Shown: positions 59,234 through 64,000 of the stretch, in pieces
Position numbering within the stretch: the stretch's first letter is position 1
Layout of the letters: every line of letters begins with the position of its first letter
The notes under the pieces: model-generated
What the model was told of the DNA's origin: nothing
Databases searched by the model: none
What the model saw: only the letters and a program-made list of their open reading frames with translations
Position numbers and translations under genes: made by a program
From: Streptomyces sp. A1277
GTDB lineage: Bacteria; Actinomycetota; Actinomycetes; Streptomycetales; Streptomycetaceae
DNA: 64,000 nucleotides
Reading direction: 5' to 3'
Assembly: GCF_004795015.1 (NCBI RefSeq)
Contig: NZ_SSBI01000030.1
Span: 1 to 64,000 of the forward strand

Positions 59234-61345
59234 ATGGCATCCGAGGAAGAACTGTTCGCGAACATCGACGCGCTGCTGGAGGAGGAGCCCCAACTCCCGC
59301 CCCCCTCGGAACGCGCACGCCTGCGTGAAGCCGCCGGCATCACCCAGGCCCGCCTGGCGAACGCGCTGAAGACCACCACGCAGTCGGTCAAGAACTACGA
59401 GAACGGCCGCTCCGAGCCGAAGTCCCCGCGCCTGGAGGCGTATCAGCGCCTGCTGAACGGCTGGGCGGCGAAGTACCCCGCACACAGCGCCCCCGCCGCC
59501 GCACCCCGGCACCCGGCGCCCCAGCCGCACACCGCCCCGGCCACCCCCGAGACGAAGACCGCCGCACCGGCCGAGGCACCTCTCGCCGCGGCCCCCGCCC
59601 CCGCAGCGCCCGCGCCGCAGCCCACGGCCGCCCGCCCGGCGACGCCCGCCCGCCCCCCGGCCGCGAAGAGGACCGCGAAGCCCCCCGCCGATCCGCGCTT
59701 CCCGCACGGCCCGCTCGCCGTACTGGACGGCGACGGCAGCGCTTACGGCGTCGACGGCCTCGTCCTCGACTGCCCCGCGACCACGGTCGTGGAACTGGTC
59801 GAGTGGACGCTGCACGAATCCGGCCTCGGAGCGCCGAAGCTGCACCGCCACGGCAAGGACGCCGACCCCCTGATCGCCCTCACCGCCACCGCCGCCGCGA
59901 AGTTCGGGCTGCCGGAGCGCCTGGAGGACCGCCGGGGCCTGCGCCTTGAGGAGGACCACCCGGTCGTCAAGCAGATCATCAAGGCGAAGTGGAAGCTCAC
60001 CCAGCGCGGATTCGGCCCGTGGGCACGGATCTACCGCAAGGCCCAGGGCACCCAGCGCCAGTGCGTCCAGCTCGCGATCCTGCCCTGGGACGCCCTGGAC
60101 GAACGGTCCTGGCCCGGCGTCAGCGACATGGACCCGGCCGACACCGCCCGCGTCCTCGGCCTCTACGCCCAGCGGGTCACCACCCCGCGCGGCTCCACAG
60201 CGGTCTCCGGGCTGGAGCTGATGACCGAGCTCCGCCCGCCCACCCGCCCCGTGCGCGACGAGACGAGCGGCAACTGGATCTCCGGCCACAACCCCGGCTC
60301 CCTGGGCACCGAACCGATGGACCCGGCACCGCCCGAGGGCCAGCCCGAACACCCGGCGGTCTTCCACTCCGGCTGGCAGGGCGGCTTCCTGCACGAGGAG
60401 GCGTACCAGTGGGTGCGGCCCGTGGACCTGCTCAGCGACGAGGAATGCCACCTGCCGTACGCCATCGGCCTGGACCTGAACACCGCGTTCCTCGCCGCCG
60501 CCGCCCGGCTCACCGTGGGCCTGTCCGCCCCGGACCACTTCCACGCGCCGGCGTTCTCCCCGAAGATCCCCGGCTCCTGGCTCGTCGACCTGTCCCACGT
60601 GGAGATCGACCCCCGCCTGCCCTCCCCGTTCACCCCCTCCGGCGAACGCCCCACCGGCCCGGCCTGGTACCAGACGCACACCGTGGCCTACGCCCAGGAA
60701 CTCGGCTACAACGTCGCGCCGCTGGAGGCGTACCTGCGCCGCGAGACGGGCGCCTACCTCGACCCGTGGCACGACCGGCTCAAGGCCGCCTACGTCGACA
60801 CCCTCGCCGACCTCGGCGTCACCAAGGACCTCACCGACGTGGAGTTCCTGGCGGCGATGGAGCGGCACAAGGACATCGACCCGGTACTGACGGCGGTGCT
60901 GGCCGCGATCAAGGGCACGGTCAAGGGCGGCATCGGCAAACTGTTCCAGAACCCGCAGGGCAGGAACTACAAGCCGGGCGACCCCTGGCCGGCCATGCAG
61001 CGCCCCACCTGGCGCCCCGACATCCGCGCCGCCGTCATCTCCAAGGCCCGGGTCAACATGCACCGCAAGCTCTACAAGATGGCGGACATGACCGGCCTGT
61101 ACCCGCTCGCCGTACTGTCCGACTGCGTCGTCTACCCCTCGCCGGGCCCGAGCCCCCTGGACTTCCTGCCCTACGCGGCGTCCGGCAAGCCGCAGCCGGG
61201 CGGCTTCCGCCTCGGCCCCACCCCGGGCCTGGCGAAGCTGGAGGGCGTCCGAACGATGCTGTGGGCGGTCGACGTGATGGAACAGGGCGACAACCCGGCA
61301 AGCCTCATCAAGGGCGGCAACGCCGTCCTGGACGACGGCGAATAG
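59234..61345 (+). CDS. tap: Telomere-associated protein Tap
   Basis: A 703-residue protein close in length to Tap of Streptomyces replicons (about 740), which binds the 3' overhang at telomeres and recruits Tpg for end patching. Residues about 25-80 are an XRE-type helix-turn-helix (RARLREAAGITQARLANALK; TTTQSVKNYENGRSEPKSPR). Residues 85-150 are a proline/alanine linker. The large rest includes IGLDLNTAFLAAAARLTVGL, GGIGKLFQNPQGRNYKPGD and VLSDCVVYPSPGPSPLDFLP, which resemble polymerase-like family signatures. Tpg follows 53 nt downstream. The arrangement identifies a linear replicon; the telomere itself is not in the window. Confidence 0.88.
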   Translation: MASEEELFANIDALLEEEPQLPPPSERARLREAAGITQARLANALKTTTQSVKNYENGRSEPKSPRLEAYQRLLNGWAAKYPAHSAPAAAPRHPAPQPHTAPATPETKTAAPAEAPLAAAPAPAAPAPQPTAARPATPARPPAAKRTAKPPADPRFPHGPLAVLDGDGSAYGVDGLVLDCPATTVVELVEWTLHESGLGAPKLHRHGKDADPLIALTATAAAKFGLPERLEDRRGLRLEEDHPVVKQIIKAKWKLTQRGFGPWARIYRKAQGTQRQCVQLAILPWDALDERSWPGVSDMDPADTARVLGLYAQRVTTPRGSTAVSGLELMTELRPPTRPVRDETSGNWISGHNPGSLGTEPMDPAPPEGQPEHPAVFHSGWQGGFLHEEAYQWVRPVDLLSDEECHLPYAIGLDLNTAFLAAAARLTVGLSAPDHFHAPAFSPKIPGSWLVDLSHVEIDPRLPSPFTPSGERPTGPAWYQTHTVAYAQELGYNVAPLEAYLRRETGAYLDPWHDRLKAAYVDTLADLGVTKDLTDVEFLAAMERHKDIDPVLTAVLAAIKGTVKGGIGKLFQNPQGRNYKPGDPWPAMQRPTWRPDIRAAVISKARVNMHRKLYKMADMTGLYPLAVLSDCVVYPSPGPSPLDFLPYAASGKPQPGGFRLGPTPGLAKLEGVRTMLWAVDVMEQGDNPASLIKGGNAVLDDGE

Positions 61346-61398
61346 GCGTACCCGACGGACCCCACCGCTGAAGAAGCTGACGAGGAAAGCTGACCCCC

Positions 61399-61956
61399 GT
61401 GCGAGAGATCGAGAACGCCATCGAGCGGGCCGACCAGGAGGCGTTCACCCGGGAGCCGCCCAAGACCCTCCAGGGCCGCATCAACTTCCTGCTGCGCCGG
61501 CTGGGCAGCGCCAGGGCCGTCGCGGCGGAGCTCGGCATCACCGCCGACTCCGTCAACCGCTACCGGCGCGGCGCCAGGAAGCATCCCCCCAAGGACATCG
61601 CCGACCGCATCGACCGCGCCGTCCGCACCCGCTGGCAGCCCCAGGTACGCAAACGCCGACGGCGGCAAGCTGCCACCACCGGCGGCATCACCGTGGAGAC
61701 CCGGGCCTCCTTCGGATACAAGGCGGCAAGAGGATCGACCGACGAACCCCGCTTCCGCCGCCTGACCGTCCACCTCCCCCCGGCCTACGCCCGCCGCCTG
61801 TTCGACGCCCGCGACGAGGGAGCCGCCGACCAGCAACTGCGAGAGATCGTCGCCGAAGGGCTCAAGGAGGTCTACTTCCAGGACGGCGGCCAACGCGCAC
61901 GAGACCTCTACGAAGTCGAGCTGACCGACATCGACTACCTGGACCTCGGCTACTGA
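61399..61956 (+). CDS. tpg: Telomere terminal protein Tpg
   Basis: A 185-residue protein, the standard Tpg size. Tpg becomes covalently attached to the 5' ends of linear Streptomyces replicons and primes end patching. Residues about 25-70 contain a helix-turn-helix (INFLLRRLGSARAVAAELGI; TADSVNRYRRGARKHPPKDI), followed by a basic stretch RKRRRRQ and the C-terminal domain FRRLTVHLPPAYARRLFDAR, ending LTDIDYLDLGY. GTG at 61399 with GAGGAAA upstream is the start. Directly follows tap; the pairing is diagnostic of linear plasmids and chromosomes. Confidence 0.92.
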   Translation: MREIENAIERADQEAFTREPPKTLQGRINFLLRRLGSARAVAAELGITADSVNRYRRGARKHPPKDIADRIDRAVRTRWQPQVRKRRRRQAATTGGITVETRASFGYKAARGSTDEPRFRRLTVHLPPAYARRLFDARDEGAADQQLREIVAEGLKEVYFQDGGQRARDLYEVELTDIDYLDLGY

Positions 61957-61967
61957 CGGTAACACTC

Positions 61968-61983
61968 CTGAGCCCCGGCTCAG
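61968..61983. terminator. Short dyad after tpg
   Basis: CTGAGCCCCGGCTCAG, 7-bp arms, 11 nt after the tpg stop, followed by repeated CTGAGCC and TGAGCCG words up to about 62010. Possible terminator or site in the convergent gap. Confidence 0.4.
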
Positions 61984-62069
61984 CCGGCCCCTGAGCCGTT
62001 GAGCCGAAGCACGGTAGTTGTCACATAGGCAGTCTTGTTGTCACCTGCGAGATGCGGCGCCGGAAGGTC

Positions 62070-62594
62070 TCAACTCTTGACGGCCTCTGCGATCTGCTGG
62101 GCGGCCTGGGCGGGGGTGAGGTGCGTGGTGTCGACGATCTCGGCCTCGGCGTGCAGCCACGTGCGGGCCGCCTCGGCGTAGGGCTCGAGGTATTGGAGCC
62201 GGAACGGGGAGTTGGGGCCGAGAACGGTGTCGCCCGTGATGCGCGCGCGGAGGGTGTCATGGTCGGCATGGAGGACGAAGTGTCGGACCGGAATGTCGTG
62301 CTGGGCAAGGCCCGAGCTGATCTCGCGCCAGTACTGCTCGACCAGGACGGTCATGGGCATCACCAGGGTTCCGCTGGTGTAGTCGAGGATGCGTCGGGCG
62401 GTTTCGACCACGAGGGGCCGCCATGGCGGCCAGTGCTGGAAGTTGTCCGTCGCGGGCAGTCCTGGCTTGATGTCCATGAGTGTCTCGCCGACTTTCTCGG
62501 CGTCGAACACCCGTGAGTCCGGGATCAGCTGCTGGACGAACGCACTGGTCGTTGTCTTGCCTGCGCCGTGGGTGCCGTTGAGCCATACGATCAT
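62070..62594 (-). CDS. TmrB-like P-loop protein
   Basis: A 174-residue P-loop NTPase related to the tunicamycin-resistance protein TmrB: Walker A in WLNGTHGAGKTTTSAF (residues 7-15), VFDAEKVGETLMDIKPGLP, WPPWRPLVVETARRIL, LVMPMTVLVEQYWREI and HFVLHADHDTLRARI match the family in order. TmrB proteins bind ATP and confer resistance to some nucleoside antibiotics in Bacillus; most actinobacterial members are uncharacterised kinase-like proteins. The ATG overlaps the stop of a degenerate upstream frame. A role here is unknown; possibly resistance or replicon maintenance. Confidence 0.82.
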   Translation of the reverse strand: MIVWLNGTHGAGKTTTSAFVQQLIPDSRVFDAEKVGETLMDIKPGLPATDNFQHWPPWRPLVVETARRILDYTSGTLVMPMTVLVEQYWREISSGLAQHDIPVRHFVLHADHDTLRARITGDTVLGPNSPFRLQYLEPYAEAARTWLHAEAEIVDTTHLTPAQAAQQIAEAVKS

Positions 62595-62935
62595 GGACTT
62601 GACGCTAGCGCCGTGTGGGCCACGTGGACAGGCAGAGTAGAAGATCCGGTGCGGTCGATCACCTTGGCGAGTTGCTTGGCGTGGTCTTCGAGTAGCGGCT
62701 TGAGGGCGCCGTAGTAGGGCTGGTGGTCGGCTTTGTGGAGCCAGTGGAAGACGTTGTGTCGCTCCCGGGTCCAGGCAGCGCGTAGCGCTGGGTCGGGTGC
62801 GATGTGCGGCGGGCAGGGTGCGAAGTCGGGCTCGCCTTCGGTGACGCGGGTCCAGATGTAGGAGCTGACGGCCAGGCGTCTGCGGTCGTCGCTGATGGGT
62901 TTTCGATGGTGTGTGAGGACCGGGATTTCTCCTGG
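62591..62935 (-). pseudogene. Truncated copy of the gene at the right edge
   Basis: Reads ...HHRKPISDDRRRLAVSSYIW, TRVTEGEPDFAPCPPHIAPD, PALRAAWTRERHNVFHWL, PYYGALKPLLEDHAKQLAKV, about 85-90 percent identical to the C-terminal part encoded at 63521-63800. Upstream in frame come two stops near 62960 and no start codon, so the N-terminal half is lost. Its frame stops in an ATGA overlap with the TmrB-like start. Confidence 0.8.
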
Positions 62936-62965
62936 ATCGGCCTCTGCGGGCTCAGGGAAGCGTCA

Positions 62966-63499
62966 ATGTCAGTGGGCTCTGCCAGGGTGTGCGTCGTGGA
63001 TGAACTGGTGGAGCGTGTCGACGATCAAGATCGTGTGCTGGGGATGGTGGTCAGCCGCCAGCAGGCCATCCAGGAGGGTTGGCTGCACCGAGTCGCCGTG
63101 ACGGTGTGTCGTGACGAGCAGGGACGGATCCTCGTCCACCGACGGTCGGAGCAGGTATCGCGCTTCCCCGGGCTCTATGAGGTCGGGGTCGGTGGCGCCG
63201 CAAATGTTGGCGAATCCTATGAACAGGCCGCCGCGAGGGAGCTGACCGAAGAGCTGGGCCTTCGTGCGCTGCCGCGCCTGCTCTTCACGTTCATCAACCG
63301 CAGCGGCTTGAGCCCTCACTGGCTCGGCGTGCACGAAGCCGTGGTGCCGGACGCCGTGGTCCTCGATCCCGATGAGGTCGCCTGGCATGGCTGGCTGACC
63401 GAGCCGGGGCTGCGGTCGGCCCTGCTGGAGTGGCGCTTCACCCCCGACAGCAACGAAGCCTTCAGCCGGTATCTGGCGTTCCGGACCGCGCGGTCCTGA
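62966..63499 (+). CDS. Nudix hydrolase
   Basis: A 177-residue Nudix protein with an intact box: GGAANVGESYEQAAARELTE followed by ELGL (GX5EX7REUXEEXGU). N-terminal DELVERVDDQDRVLGMVVSR and ILVHRRSEQVSRFPGLYEVG are typical of the IPP-isomerase-like/YfcD group. It hydrolyses a nucleoside diphosphate linked to another moiety; substrate unknown. ATG at 62966-62968 (AGGGA 8 nt upstream) is preferred to a GTG at 62996. It is inserted between the pseudogene and its full-length relative, in opposite direction to both. Confidence 0.9.
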   Translation: MSVGSARVCVVDELVERVDDQDRVLGMVVSRQQAIQEGWLHRVAVTVCRDEQGRILVHRRSEQVSRFPGLYEVGVGGAANVGESYEQAAARELTEELGLRALPRLLFTFINRSGLSPHWLGVHEAVVPDAVVLDPDEVAWHGWLTEPGLRSALLEWRFTPDSNEAFSRYLAFRTARS

Positions 63500-63520
63500 C
63501 CTCGCCCATCACGCTCAGGC

Positions 63521-64000
63521 TCAGCGTCTGTCGATCTCCTTGGCCAGGTGCTCGGCGTGGTCTTCGAGTAGTGGCTTGAGGGCGCCGTAGTAGGGCTGGT
63601 GGTCAGTGGTGCGGAGCCAGTGGAAGACGTTGTGTCGCTCCCGGGTCCAGACGGCGCGTAGTGCGGGGTCGGGGGCGATGTGCGGCGGGCAGGGTGCGAA
63701 GTCGGGCTCGCCTTCGGTGACGCGGGTCCAGATGTAGGCGCTGACGGCCAGGCGCCGGCGGTCGTCGCTGAGGGGCTTTCGGTGGCTGGTGAGGCCCGGG
63801 AGCCGGGTGAGCATGTGCTGCCAGTTTTCAGGTTCTAGCGTCCAGGTGGCGAGGACCTCGCGTCGGTGTTGGTAGTCGATGACCGGGCCTTCGAGGAGCT
63901 CGGCGGTGATGGCGTCGAGGGCCTGTTCGAAATCGCGGGCCGTGCCGCTGGCGCGAAGGCGGCGGTTCAGCAGCTGCGTGTAGCCGAGCCTCTTGTTCTC
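63521..64000 (-). CDS. Hypothetical protein, C-terminal part (runs off right edge)
   Basis: The visible 159 codons end ...LLEDHAEHLAKEIDRR. Segments: NRRLRASGTARDFEQALDAI, DYQHRREVLATWTLEPENWQ, LPGLTSHRKPLSDDRRRLAV, SAYIWTRVTEGEPDFAPCPP, RERHNVFHWLRTTDHQPYYG. No family is recognised; repeated tryptophan and histidine and the length suggest a globular protein, common on plasmids by my impression. An open frame continues past position 64000. A truncated duplicate is at 62591-62935. Confidence 0.7.
   Translation of the reverse strand, partial: ENKRLGYTQLLNRRLRASGTARDFEQALDAITAELLEGPVIDYQHRREVLATWTLEPENWQHMLTRLPGLTSHRKPLSDDRRRLAVSAYIWTRVTEGEPDFAPCPPHIAPDPALRAVWTRERHNVFHWLRTTDHQPYYGALKPLLEDHAEHLAKEIDRR

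Overview
This is high-GC actinobacterial DNA, almost certainly Streptomyces, and most likely part of a large linear plasmid or a linear-chromosome arm. The evidence is a tap-tpg pair (telomere-associated protein and terminal protein) at 59.2-62.0 kb, a parA/parB-like pair, a plasmid-type SF3 helicase-primase with an iteron array and nested palindrome, a gamma-butyrolactone (GBL) signalling island, and a type II polyketide cluster on one replicon segment. I saw no tRNA, rRNA, CRISPR array or insertion-sequence transposase.

Layout. (1) 1-4.4 kb, minus strand: an S-adenosylmethionine (SAM) supply and recycling set, metK - adenosine kinase - ahcY, plus a PLP-fold class V protein that lacks its catalytic lysine; metF lies at 29 kb. 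(2) 4.4-7.6 kb: a small secreted peptide with three IGWPVA repeats, a convergent XRE/TPR regulator, a possible second IGWP peptide and a metallophosphoesterase; TTGCCAA-type dyads recur here. (3) 7.8-16.9 kb, minus strand: two SARP activators and a coupled set encoding an acyl-CoA carboxylase beta and epsilon pair, a degenerate condensation/thioesterase protein, a phosphopantetheinyl transferase, an acyl-CoA-dehydrogenase-like protein and a didomain aromatase/cyclase. (4) 17.0-21.5 kb: the GBL island, with two TetR receptors, an SDR, a HAD-like protein and an AfsA homologue, and ARE-like operators between them. (5) 21.5-29 kb: replication and partition genes plus about 3 kb of apparently non-coding DNA. 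(6) 29-32.4 kb: metF, a class II DAHP synthase and small regulatory or unknown genes. (7) 32.9-54.7 kb: the PKS core (P450, ferredoxin, three FAD monooxygenases, two SchA/CurD-like proteins, TcmI-type cyclase, KS-alpha, KS-beta, ACP, ketoreductase, aromatase/cyclase, fused FAD oxygenase-SDR, exporters, second carboxylase pair, flavin reductase, MarR). Gene content and order resemble angucycline clusters of the jad/pga/urd type. (8) 54.8-59.1 kb: a winged-helix regulator and a ThiG-like - MFS - GT20 set that resembles the 2-thiosugar genes of BE-7585A. (9) 59.2-64 kb: tap, tpg, a TmrB-like P-loop protein, a Nudix hydrolase and a partly duplicated gene that runs off the right edge.

How the genes fit together (inference). 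The carboxylases supply malonyl-CoA; the phosphopantetheinyl transferase activates the ACP; the minimal PKS, ketoreductase, aromatases and cyclase build a benz[a]anthraquinone-type skeleton; the oxygenases tailor it. The ThiG-like and GT20 proteins could supply a 2-thio-disaccharide for C-S attachment. No deoxysugar genes and no methyltransferase occur in the window, so the methyl-cycle genes must serve an enzyme outside it. AfsA and the receptors, the SARPs and the winged-helix protein probably form the regulatory cascade.
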